From the NCBI GenBank assembly GCA_949752735.1, contig OX457053.1, positions 26,525,797 through 26,589,796 of the forward strand: a stretch of DNA of 64,000 nucleotides, in the 5' to 3' direction. The notes beneath the pieces are model-generated. The model worked only from the letters and a program-made list of their open reading frames with translations, was not told the origin of the DNA and did not search any database. The DNA is from Lumbricus terrestris. Lineage: Eukaryota > Annelida > Clitellata > Crassiclitellata > Lumbricidae. A program made the position numbers and the translations under genes. Below, piece by piece: positions 12,301-61,476 of the stretch (the stretch's first letter is position 1; each line of letters begins with the position of its first letter).

Positions 12301-15300
12301 TCCGCTGGATGTCTGTCCATTGACATCGAACGACCAGTTGCTCGATGGAGCTGGCTGAGCGGAGGATGAAGAGGCCACATTGTTGCTGTTACAGAAAGAA
12401 AATACACAGATCAAGTTGCTTCTGTGCTCTTTTATGGTATGCCTCTTGAACTTGAATTTTACACTAACAATGCCCTGAGTTGACAATTTGATATCATTAT
12501 TTAAATCACTTGACAACACCCACTATCTTGTCCTGTCCTTTGCAAAACTCCATCTTTGCCCCTCTCACCCCCTCCAGTCAGACATTCATTTGCACCCTGA
12601 TTCAAATACACAAAATAAAAATATAAATGTTAAATAACACCATATTTTGAACAATGGCCATGTGCAAAAGCATCAGCCTTTCCTTGAAGAAACAAAATCC
12701 AGCCAATAATATTTTCTTTCCCAGAATATCAAAATCTAGTAATATCTCACACTTCCTGATAACAACACGTCATTTGCATAAATGTGTGCAACCGACATTA
12801 CAAACCCATTCATCGTTAAATCAAACTATGACAGCATTCATTCACCCGCCTAAAAATTTTGCTTTACGTACAAGCACCTCATTATCAGTTGTGTGGAAAT
12901 TGAAAGAATTTATAAAGGATACAAGCAATCAATTTTGAAGTGAAACCAAGTGAATTCCACAAGAGGACGATTTCATAATGGTGGTTCATTTGATCAGCTT
13001 CATATCAGAGCTGCTGTGTAGAATGAGGAAGTAACCGCTGCACAAATAGTGTTGCTTAGGGCAGCATTAGCCAAAAGATGCTCAGTTTCTCAAAAAACAC
13101 TAAACCTTAAGATTTCGTACAATGCAATTTTCATGCAAAAAGCATTATTTGTCACATATGATAGCTAATAAGGAGAGCAGTCCATTAATTTAAACTCGCA
13201 CCAAGTGTGTATCAAGTGTTGGTTCCTTCGATTTCTAAGCCTCAGCATATGTGGTCAATAGCCAGTCCTCACCCTCAAAGTTTGAAGTCACCGCTGACAG
13301 TACTTGTTATATAGTCAGCATACCCATTTTACTTTTTACAGCTGACTCCTTAAAATCTGGACTCAAGACTCATTTATTTTGTAACCTGCTGTTAGTAGTA
13401 GGGATGTTAATATCGGTTTTTTCTAAAAACCGGTTATCGGTTTGTAAAATCCGGTTTAAAACCGGTTATCGGTTTATAATTGCCTCTCGGAAATGTGATA
13501 TAATTCAAATTAACATAGGCCTATATGTAGGCTATTACTTAGGGCAGCGTATGTAACACCATTCAGCATTAACGACGAATTCTTTATTTTCTAATTAGAT
13601 ATTCAAATGAACATAATTTACACTGTATGTTGCTATTAAATTTTCATCATTCAACATAAATAAAAGATATTCATAATAAAAACGTGTCTTCAGTCTTTAC
13701 AAGAAAAAGGAACTTTCCTCAAAACAAGCGATTTCTAACCAAGTCAGTCCTTGCCGCCTATAAACAAACCATAGATTACTAAGATTAGCAAAATTTCCAT
13801 AGAGTAAAAACGTAGGTAGGTAAGGGTTGGTTGCATCTCGTTTCGCTGATACCGACATCTGATTAATTACTGGCAGTGATTAGAGAACAGTCCTCACAAA
13901 CTTCAGACAGACATTATATATGTGTATATATGTATATATATATATACACTCATCCTACCATCGCATTCATTCACTAAGGCAGGAGACGATCGTAAGCAGC
14001 CGTCTTTCAAGGTATACGAGGCTCCGTTAATTAGAGCAATCAATAGTTTCCCTCGGTCAATTTGATGAGGCAGGCGCTTGTGGGAAAGAGTAATAGATCG
14101 GAAAGGAGCGGTTTCTCACGGTAATTCCTTGTAAGTATTCCCTAAAGGACCGTCTAGTCGTGGCCTGTATCAAATTTGGCCCTAACACAACTTGCCTATT
14201 TTCGTAATGTACCATTATTTGAAGGCATTGATTAGCGGAGTTTGTATTTATCTGGCCTTTCAACAAAAGTTTTAAGTGATGTCATCATGTAAGGCTTTAC
14301 GCAACAGCTGCCGCTATACGTAATGCCTATGTCAGTCATTTTCAGTCCCGTACAAATAAGAGAAACAAGCCAAGAATATATTTTATTTGGTGAAATCTTC
14401 AAGCAGTTAATCACAGTTGGCTATATTTAAATTCATAAGTTACTTTTCCGCTTTTCAAGTCCAAAATATTATAAAACTCAAATAATCTCATGGCTAAGTG
14501 ATGCTATGTTCAGACAGCAACTTGGTTCGTTGATAACTTGACATCCGATTGCAGAACAGACACGGGTTTCCGACAGCCGTATAAATAGACACTCTGACAT
14601 CTGACAGACTGCTAGCCAGAGTGTATACACTTTGACTGCCTGCCATATTGGATTGAATTGCGAAAACAACCTAAACACTAAAGGCGTAATTTCAGGTGAT
14701 TTCATTGTGATAATGATAAGAAAAATAAATACGATTATCGTTTGGTCAATTAGGAAAACCGGTTATCGGATTCAGAACCGATAACCGGATTACCGGTTAT
14801 CGTTTAACATCCCTAGTTAGTAGTATGCGAGGCACACTTGCAATGGCATGGCTGTGTTATTCGCCATAGAAATCGTCAATGTTATTATTATTATCATTCT
14901 TAATATTATTATTACTTAAAGTAGTGCACCAGACAATTGTGCAACCATGTTTACAAACAAACAAATCAACTTTTCAACAGCAGCCAGACAAAATCAACAG
15001 ACAAAAAACCACGGAGCTCACCTGAAACCTGGCGTAAGATTTCGGCGCAAAGCCCTCACTCTCTTAGGCCGTGCTCCAGATGGTGGCTGCATGGAAGAAG
15101 ATGCAGCAGCTGATGGCGCCAACGAGTTTCCAGTAGAGCTACCGCCACTGAATCCAAACGTTGTTTGACTGGCAGATGGATAAATAGGCGCTGAAAAGTT
15201 AAAACCAGAGGAAGAACGCAATCCCATAGATGATTGTGGAGCAGCACCAATTGAAGAAGCTGTGTTTGAATGACCTTGACCTTGAAAAGGAGCAGTCATT

Positions 15301-16723
15301 GGCACAGGTTGAGAAGTACTTCCGAAGCCAAAAGCTCCAGAACCACCAGAACTTCCAAACCCAAATGGTCCAGTGTTATAATTTGCAGTTCCAGATCCTG
15401 AAGATCCAGAATTAGTTCCAAATCCTGAAGATACAGAATTTCTAGCAGTTCCAGATCCTGAAGATCCAGAATTAGTTCCAAATCCTGAAGATACAGAATT
15501 TCTAGAAGTTCCAACTCCTGAAGATCCAGAATTGCCTGCACTTCCTTGTGTAAAGAAACCCCCGAGGTACTGCTGCCACGACTGGGAGCTGCTGTTTGTC
15601 TGACCTGACGCGAGTGTCCGGTAATTAGCGCCCGTCAACAGTCGTTGGACAGGTCGCGCAAATCCCGATGTTTTGTTGATCTGTCTCATCTGACTTAAGT
15701 CAACGTCATACGGCTGATTGATTGGATGCACATCGAGGTCCACCACAGAGTATCTGTTCTGACTGTACGCAGACTCAAGCATATTGGCTACTTCCATGGA
15801 GTACAAATGCCACGTGCAGCGTACATGATGCTGACGAGAGCTATCGCCTCCCCATTGCCAGGTCGCACCGTGCACAACTGCGCTGTCACCATCGTGCAAT
15901 TCCCTACGAATTGGCCGTTCGATACCTGTTGATAAAAAGAAAACGCCATTTCGCATAAACGCATTTACTAGCATCCATTATTCAGTAAGTCATTTGGAAA
16001 TATTGAATTGGAGTTTTTTAAACGAATCTCAAGCAATTAAACATGCATTCGCTCACAGTTTCTTGCCAAACGATGTAAAATATTCATTGGTCATGATATT
16101 CAACAGCATATATGCTAGCGCAGAGAGCACAGCGCCTCTATGTAGATATCTGTAGCTGCATCTGTAGCTCCTGAACCAAGATCCAGCAGCGGCCTTGGCC
16201 CTCCCACATTCAGTGGCCCCGTACTATTCGCCGTTTACCGTGTTAAGCTTTACAACACGTTCATCGCATAGCACCAATACTGAGTCTGGTACTGCGCTCA
16301 ATTTTAGTGCAGTCATTGGCAACCACTATTGTTTTGTATAGGGGCACGCAGTCTTCGGGATTACAGCATTTCTTTCACCCATAACAGTTCTGTATCCGCA
16401 GCAAGCACCGCCAACTGCAAACAGTCACACGTCACGTGATCAATTACGCAACCACAGTTATCACAGCTTATATGGAGTAGGTTACTATCGGATTTTAGTG
16501 CTAACCATTCTGCGTTCTTACCATTTTGACTAACTTGTGCCATTCGAACCAAATCAACGGCCAAAGTCGACAGATTTCTATCGATGTCCGCAAGACGAAC
16601 ACCATTCGACTGAGAAGCATAATTATCCTCGATAAAGTTAGAAACGTCCGCTTCGTATGGAGTCCATTCTCCCTGATCGTTCATCCATTCCCACACAACG
16701 GTACTGCCGAAAGCAGCTGCCAT
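3234..16723 (-). CDS. DTX: Deltex-type E3 ubiquitin ligase, 3'-partial (8 coding exons)
   Basis: Deltex proteins are cytoplasmic/endosomal RING E3 ubiquitin ligases that bind the Notch ankyrin region through WWE domains. Coding exons, 5' to 3' on the minus strand: 16723-16522, 15925-15022, 12385-12260, 10007-9856, 7521-7231, 6481-6426, 4603-4463, 3395-3234. Every junction is GT-AG and the total, 2034 nt, is exactly 678 codons. Order: WWE1 (about residues 8-67), WWE2 (about 70-140), a Ser/Gly/Phe-rich linker to about 557, a basic NDVLINYMKEV segment matching the pre-RING element of vertebrate DTX1/2/4, RING (about 578-636) and the first ~45 residues of the DTC domain. The remaining DTC exon(s), expected to start near a GPEHPNPG-like motif, are absent from 1-3233 and should lie beyond the left edge. 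Domain assignment is from remembered family sequences; the paralogue (DTX1, 2 or 4 type) is not resolved. Confidence 0.9.
3515..3934. mobile_element. hAT-like MITE, CATAGTTGTAAAAA ends
   Basis: Inverted ends CATAGTTGTAAAAAA / TTTTTTACAACTATG with an exact 8-bp target duplication ATTTATAT (3507-3514 and 3935-3942). The interior is A-rich with no ORF. Confidence 0.9.
4118..4445 (+). mobile_element. Two adjacent LINE 3'-end fragments
   Basis: 4118-4231 ends CTTCTTAAAGGGACACTATA with a GAATGAATGA tail. 4243-4445 codes a degenerate L2/CR1-like C-terminus (WNDLPP..K.FLFPRG) and ends in a short (ACAAT)n tail. Confidence 0.75.
4463..4603 (-). CDS. DTX: Deltex exon 7: first part of RING finger
   Basis: 47 codons beginning DCCICCDSLREASGYGQGNS, with the zinc-ligand pattern CxxC..C-S-H-M-F-H-x-x-C-L. 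The SGYG..V.L.KCSHMFHVDCLSAMY arrangement is the Deltex variant of the RING. The RING recruits the E2 conjugating enzyme. The last Cys pair is in exon 8. Confidence 0.92.
4673..5042. mobile_element. hAT-like MITE, CAGGGGTCTCAAAC ends
   Basis: Starts CAGGGGTCTCAAACACGC and ends GAGTTTGAGACCACTG with exact 8-bp duplications ATCTAGAC on both sides. GCGGCCCGCG motifs lie near both ends. A second family member is at 53683-54636. Confidence 0.93.
5228..5448 (+). mobile_element. tRNA-derived SINE, family A
   Basis: Head GGTGGTGTAGCGGTGGGTTC with GGTTCGAATCC as B box; body TCCTTCACTCACAATTGC; tail GAGTAGCAAGCTTGAAGG. The A and B boxes mimic RNA polymerase III promoters. A degraded LINE tail follows. 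Confidence 0.85.
5600..5775 (+). mobile_element. LINE 3'-end remnant
   Basis: Degraded coding remnant (LIWNDRP-like) followed by a GAATGCCATGCTGAGAG tail and (ACAAT)n. Identified by resemblance to the copy at 4243. Confidence 0.5.
5958..6045 (-). mobile_element. LINE 3' tail, antisense
   Basis: (ATTC)n then TTTATATAGCGCCTCTTCAA and CTCAGAGGCGCTCCCGAC, the reverse complement of the shared LINE/SINE tail. Confidence 0.65.
6346..6400. repeat. (AAT)n microsatellite
   Basis: Interrupted AAT units 3' of Deltex exon 6 on the minus strand; no other function seen. Confidence 0.85.
6426..6481 (-). CDS. DTX: Deltex exon 6: short conserved pre-RING exon
   Basis: Only 56 nt, completing T then NDVLINYMKEVKTPPANS. 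It aligns with the pre-RING segment of vertebrate Deltex (pattern D-V-[VL]-x-x-Y-M-x-x-V-K-x-P-P). Acceptor GCTAACAG, donor GTTAGC. It restores phase 0 for the RING exon, which is strong internal support for so short an exon. Confidence 0.85.
6546..6630. repeat. (CCAT)n-rich simple repeat
   Basis: CATCCATCCGTCCGTCC passing into CCCACCC and CATTCATTC, within Deltex intron 5. Confidence 0.85.
7231..7521 (-). CDS. DTX: Deltex exon 5: linker with Tyr/Arg and basic segment
   Basis: 291-nt exon (phase 1 in and out) coding LSGMVVSTYRYVVTGGNLNQ and later KPGARSIGNSNVNAKRLKVS, ending DDLSHVQS. Acceptor TTTCATAG, donor GTGAGT. It contains repeated QMNSVPQ/RTNSVPS motifs. No domain match; it corresponds to the variable pre-RING region of Deltex proteins. 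Confidence 0.8.
7588..7760 (-). mobile_element. LINE 3'-end fragment, antisense
   Basis: Starts with a TGTATTGTATTG tail then ACTTATAAAGGACTC..CTCAG, resembling the antisense LINE tails at 46206 and 47325 but divergent. Confidence 0.5.
7779..8038. repeat. ~87-bp tandem repeat, three copies
   Basis: Unit starts AGCAAAGGATGGATGCAAGT and contains TTTCTCATTCACCAACTG; spacings are 87 and 88 bp. The intronic ORF across it (7577-7933) is not credible. Confidence 0.9.
8369..8636. mobile_element. hAT-like MITE, CAGTGGTTCCCAACC ends
   Basis: Ends CAGTGGTTCCCAACC / GGTTGGGAACCGCTG with exact 8-bp duplications CTGTAAAC. A relative of the element at 23865-24214. Confidence 0.93.
8660..9355. other. Deltex intron 4 sequence, nothing recognised
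   Basis: AT-rich. AGAATCCTTTAAAATCAGAAT occurs twice (about 9093 and 9323), hinting at an old duplication or element, but no ends were found. Confidence 0.4.
9356..9766. mobile_element. MITE with TGTGACCCGTCAT ends
   Basis: Inverted ends TGTGACCCGTCATAACAAAA and its near-perfect complement ending ..GTCATGACGGGTCACA, about 26 bp. The flank is TA/ATA, consistent with a short TA-type duplication. 411 bp, no ORF. Confidence 0.85.
9856..10007 (-). CDS. DTX: Deltex exon 4: Ser/Gly linker
   Basis: 152-nt exon (phase 2 in, 1 out) coding PASQTGSSSSGSGVQSQPPA then SGGGVRSSRIMRSGGSVAS. Acceptor TTTTACAG, donor GTAATA. It is a low-complexity, presumably disordered linker with several Arg residues. Only frame continuity and splice sites support it. 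Confidence 0.78.
10204..10430 (+). mobile_element. tRNA-derived SINE, family A
   Basis: Well-preserved copy: GGGGCACGGTGGTGTATGGG, GGGTTCGAATCCACC, then the common body and GAGTAGATATCTTGAAATGG tail. Confidence 0.9.
10541..10834. mobile_element. Foldback element with telomere-like core
   Basis: Two copies of GTCCACTATTCCGA at the left and two inverted copies (GAATAGTGGACCC) at the right enclose ~200 bp of degenerate TTAGGG-like repeats. CAGTAAC flanks both ends (10534-10540 and 10835-10841), a possible 7-bp duplication. Confidence 0.7.
10840..11160. other. No feature recognised
   Basis: Deltex intron 3 sequence with no ORF, repeat or motif I can support. Confidence 0.5.
11161..11790. mobile_element. 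Element with ~50-bp inverted repeats
   Basis: TCGACCCC..AGGCCAAAAAAAATAATG on the left and its complement at 11731-11788 share AATGTTGTGTTTCCGGTAAC and its complement. Outer ends and target duplication were not resolved. Confidence 0.65.
12020..12150. repeat. G-rich purine tract (GGGA/GGAGGG)
   Basis: Repeated GGAGGGTAGGAGGGAGG blocks on the plus strand; many G-runs of three, so quadruplex-forming potential. Adjacent to Deltex exon 3. Confidence 0.8.
12260..12385 (-). CDS. DTX: Deltex exon 3: Ser/Ala-rich linker
   Basis: 126-nt exon, phase 2 in and out, coding NNVASSSSAQPAPSSNWSFD and on to TSWR. Acceptor is CTGTAACAG, donor GTACGT. There is no known domain; assignment rests on splice sites and on frame continuity with exons 2 and 4. 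Confidence 0.8.
12390..13320. other. No feature recognised
   Basis: AT-rich Deltex intron 2; short ORFs only. Confidence 0.45.
13325..14905 (+). mobile_element. LINE C-terminal remnant split by a hAT-like element
   Basis: Codes TADSLKSGLKTHLFCNLLL-like sequence, typical of L2/CR1 C-termini, up to 13398. It resumes after 14815 with CGAGGCACACTTGC and an (ATT)n tail. The inserted element is listed separately. Confidence 0.6.
13399..14815. mobile_element. hAT-like element, TAGGGATGTTAA ends
   Basis: 1417 bp, ends TAGGGATGTTAATATCGG / CCGGTTATCGTTTAACATCCCTA, exact 8-bp duplications GTTAGTAG (13391-13398, 14816-14823). Subterminal AACCGGTTATCGGTTT repeats at both ends could be transposase sites. 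No intact transposase. Confidence 0.93.
15022..15925 (-). CDS. DTX: Deltex exon 2: WWE2 and FG/GS-rich linker
   Basis: Begins GIERPIRRELHDG, then WQWGGDSS..WHLYSMEVANMLESAYSQ, then VDLSQMRQINKTSGFARPVQRL, matching the second WWE of DTX family members. From about 15600 downward the exon codes a low-complexity linker rich in Gly, Ser, Asn and Phe with FGFGS motifs and a 20-residue tandem repeat. It ends TPGF plus two bases of a Ser codon; donor GTGAGC. The linker is far longer in one exon than the homologous region of vertebrate DTX2. Confidence 0.9.
15388..15530. repeat. 60-bp coding tandem repeat in Deltex exon 2
   Basis: AGTTCCAGATCCTGAAGATC recurs every 60 bp, coding (minus strand) alternating NSGSSGSGTA and RNSVSSGFGT units. 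Confidence 0.9.
16522..16723 (-). CDS. DTX: Deltex exon 1: start codon and WWE1
   Basis: Starts MAAAFGSTVVWEWMNDQGEW; the W-x-W-x(6)-W spacing is the WWE signature. The ATG at 16723 is the only plausible start, since WWE begins seven residues later as in DTX2. The donor GTAAGA follows 16522, leaving phase 1. The DxxxLxxLAVDLVRMAQ stretch is the WWE core helix/strand. No 5'UTR boundary can be set. Confidence 0.9.
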
Positions 16724-17191
16724 CTATAGTTATGATGATTTCAATTGGGTAAACACGCACACTGCATCGTATTACATTTTAACTTCTATTGCGTAACACG
16801 CGTTATTTTTAAAATCTCTCTACGCATCAAATTTTTAAACGTTTTCAATCAATTTCATTTTCCCTTTTGCCATTGAAACTTCCAATGGTTTGGCGTCCAC
16901 ATGTAAACATAGATATTATATATGGCAGTAGAAATTCTTTCTCATGTTTTCGCGCCATTCAGCGTTCTGAGCTGTATAAGAAAATAATTTTATTATCTTA
17001 GCCTAAATTCATTTTTATATTAGTTTTCTTGGTTAAATTTCTTGTTCGTCATTATATTCTGTACTTTCATCATTCCAAATGTGACGTACGCCCAATTCTC
17101 CCCTTTCTAATTCCCGACTCAGACTACTGCGACTGAAATGGTTGATCTTGCTGATCAACCATTTCTTCTAGCTGCCGTTTCCAGAAAGGCT

Positions 17192-17621
17192 GTGACTAGG
17201 GGACCGCCAGGCGGCTGTCGTATTTAAATTACTAGCGGACCGCCAGTCACGTGTAACCTGTCACATGACCCGAGTCACGAGTCCAGGCGGCCGTCTCATG
17301 CTGAATCTGCGAATGGCGGCCATGCCATAACGAATATTATTATCTAATTTGAAGTTCGATTTTTGAAGAAAAAGTTCTTGTAACTAACCCTACCCTATCC
17401 CTAACCCTAACCCTATCATGTATATGAAGATTGGTTACTTACTCTGTCCTTAAAACAAGAAAAAACAAGAAAACTTTTGTCCGACATAAAACAAGCAATC
17501 GATAACTGCCGCCATTATTCAAGAATGAAGACTCGTGACTCGGGTCATGTGACAGGTTACATGTGACTGGCGGTCCGCTAGTAATTGAAATACGACAGCC
17601 GCCTGGCGGTCCCCTAGTCAC
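17192..17621. mobile_element. 430-bp foldback element with CCCTAA-like core
   Basis: Imperfect inverted arms of ~100 bp, GTGACTAGGGGACCGCCAGG / CCTGGCGGTCCCCTAGTCAC. The core contains AACCCTACCCTATCCCTAAC. Near-identical TTCCAGAAA flanks both sides, possibly a target duplication. Confidence 0.8.
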
Positions 17622-17911
17622 TTCGTTCCAGAAATGACTTCCATGTTCTTCGACCGCTTTTCCCACTACACCGGTTGCTAATCGTCCCTACCAATTAAGG
17701 CCACGCCCTCACAACTTTGTATTGCCAACCAAAGATGACAGACATTACATCTCTCGGGTTTTGTATAGGAAGGCACCATGCATATGCACATTACATTAAT
17801 GATGTTAAAAAGTCTAATCTCATTAACCTATAGTACCGGGTAGCTTATAGGCCTATTAGCATAGAATTATTCTTTTTGTAATTTCTGTCATTTATTGTTG
17901 CTCTCATTCTA

Positions 17912-18022
17912 AGACAAATCCAACCAGTCAAGGCTAAAGACATTCTATAGGTATTGTATTTGATAAACTGCTTTTTGTACCTGATAGCGGTGTGTCTATC
18001 AGTTTTTGTTACCATTAAACGA

Positions 18023-18095
<73 letters not shown>

Positions 18096-18265
18096 GTTAA
18101 AAAAACATGATGCAGTCCAATCATCTTATAAGACAAATCCAACCAGACAAGGCTAAAGACATTCTATAGGTATTATAATATTATACTGTATTTGATAAAC
18201 TGCTTTTTGTACCTGTGTGTCTATCAGTTTTTGTTACCATTAAACGAATATAATAAATAATAATA
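17912..18265. repeat. ~115-bp segment duplicated around an (AAT)n tract
   Basis: AAATCCAACCAGTCAAGGCT through CAGTTTTTGTTACCATTAAA is present at 17912-18021 and again at 18131-18250, each followed by GAATATAATAA and AAT units. The intervening (AAT)n is 18022-18095. Confidence 0.9.
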
Positions 18266-19609
18266 GACGACACCCGCCTTAATTATCCTATAATTATGCC
18301 AACCGGACTCGGACCTCCTAGCCTATGGGCTACTGCCGCTACTTTAAGTTACGGGCAACCCTTTGACTCAACACAGCGCTCGTGACCAAGCTGGTGTCCT
18401 GGGCTTGGCTTTCGGGTAGCACTTAAGACGTTTGGAGATAACGATTACGATTCTTCGTAGGCCTACTGCCTGTAGGCCTGTGTCTGTATGGTTGTATCGT
18501 GCGTTAGATAGTAAATGACAGACCGAGAGACTGACAGATAGGCTAGATCTATAGCCTATATACATAGGCCTATATGCAATTATTATGCATATACTGTGCC
18601 TAAAGTGTGGGAAAATAAGTGCCCGGCGTTGAAAATTAGGATTCGACCCACTCCCGGCCTCAACCCCACCGCACCACTTTAGAATTTCCCCTCAACCTCA
18701 CCCACACGTCCCCATCCCTACCTCTGCATCCCCACCCCACCCATCTTCAGGTACGTGTTTGGTCGAAATCTCAAGAAAATATTTCACTTTCTCTGTTCCC
18801 CCAAATCCTGATGATTTTTTTTAGGGGGCTTAGTCCAAATCTCATGAAAATATCTCATTTTCCCTGTGCAAAAACTTGACGACCTTTTGGGGCTTAGCCT
18901 CCTAGCCTCTCTGGCGCCGCCACTGGCACAGCTTATCACAGCCTGCAGGCTGCAGATCGACGAAGTGCGTACAGTATACGTGTTGGCTTGACAAAATTAT
19001 ACAACATTGTCTAGCAGTAGCAGCTGTAGCTCAATGAAATTATGAGACTGCTATACTGAGTCATAGAAAACTCCGTATTAATTTAGATACCGACAGCTTG
19101 TAGTCCAACCAGATGGGCACAATATATATTGCTGTAAATATTGCATAGTACCAATTGCGATTGGGCCTATCACGAACCTTAATATGAGTGTGCACCGGTC
19201 GGGCCTCTACGCATTGGATGCAGCGCAGAGCACTCTGTATTAATAGTATCCCTAGTATATCTACCTTACCGAGGATAGAGGGCGCTTGCTCAGCTGATAT
19301 CCGCGAAGCGGGTTGGATGACGACGTATTGCCGTCACACGTACAGACCCATGTGCTAGCCAACGATTGCATGGGTTTAAAATGCACATGGTGCAGGAAGA
19401 TCGACCTGCTTTATGCCATGTACACATGCGGAGAGATCGTCAACTCCCACGGCAATTCTCATCCTGGTCTCTGGCTGAAATCGATTATTACCTTAAAATG
19501 TAGAGTAAATTAGCAAGCGTAAAGTTGTAATTTGAAGAACCAAACTATGGTCTTAATTGTCACGTCTGGAGCATTTCAGACGAGTTTTCGTTGAAAGACA
19601 CTGTACGCA

Positions 19610-19768
19610 AATTACGCCTACACCCGTGGCTCTACCTGTTGTACCCTTCCTCCACAAACGTAAAACTTTTCTTTTTTGAGCACGTTGGAGTCGGTAGCGC
19701 CTCCGAGTTGTATTCTGGGAGCACTTTTCTTGTGACGGCGCTATATAAATTCCCAAATGAATTAATGT
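19610..19768 (+). mobile_element. LINE 3'-end fragment
   Basis: AAACTTTTCTTTTTTGAGCA then GTAGCGCCTCCGAGT and GACGGCGCTATATAAATTCC; divergent member of the tail family. Confidence 0.6.
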
Positions 19769-20488
19769 TAACTTCCGATTCCCGAAGCGCGGAACCTATA
19801 AATATCTCACGAGGTGCGATTGTTTACTTGCGCACCCTACCTGGAAGCTGGAGCGAGAAGCCGTCGGTTATGGCGTCTATTTTAAGACGGGCCAAGCAAC
19901 GCTCCACTGACTGGATGAGTTGTGGCTGAAGCCGGAAAAGTTTCGCTGTGCTTCTGAAGTTGGTTGGTGTTTGCTAGCGAAGAGACGGATGCAGTAGCTC
20001 TGGCGAAGCATCAGCGGGGAAGAGGTAGAGAGAGCGCTGGTGCTGTGGCTGCCGCTGTGGAAGTCCGTTTCTTCCGTTCCCTCTTCCGTTGTTCTGTCTG
20101 GAAAGAAAAGTTCGACCGAAGTGGATTTTTCTTTGCTTCTTCGCCGTTGGATGATTAACTCTCTCTCGACCCTTGGCTTCTCCAGTCTTCTCTGCGATGT
20201 AGCAGCGCCTCCGAAAATAAGATTCGACTTCAGTTTAACCTTCTTTGCGAAAAAAAACTGTCTGACATTGAAGTGTAGTTCTGTAGGCTACGTGCGGTCA
20301 TGACTTGCTTAAATTGGTCAAAATCGTGGATTGTTTAACAGGGAGAGTGGTTTCTCGCCACTCTGCGTTGCCGGCCTTCGACTAGAGGGCCCGGCAAAAC
20401 AGCTCTGTTGTGTCAAAAGCACAACAGTCCGAGAGGAATTGGAGTGGGATCGTAGCAGTGCTTCCTCCTGCCTTTACCATCCGGAAAC

Positions 20489-61476
<40,988 letters not shown>

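Larger units (their letters stand above)
16724..20488. promoter_or_regulatory. Intergenic interval between divergent Deltex and RyR starts
   Basis: About 3.8 kb separates the two start codons, so both promoters should lie here. No TATA box or CpG island can be assigned. It contains the foldback at 17192, the duplication at 17912-18260 and a LINE tail at 19610. 18270-19600 shows nothing I recognise. Confidence 0.45.

Noticed and set aside
15018..15974. 318-codon ORF read as a complete separate protein
   Set aside because: Its first 16 and last 0-1 residues lie in introns; the middle is Deltex exon 2 with GT-AG borders in phase.
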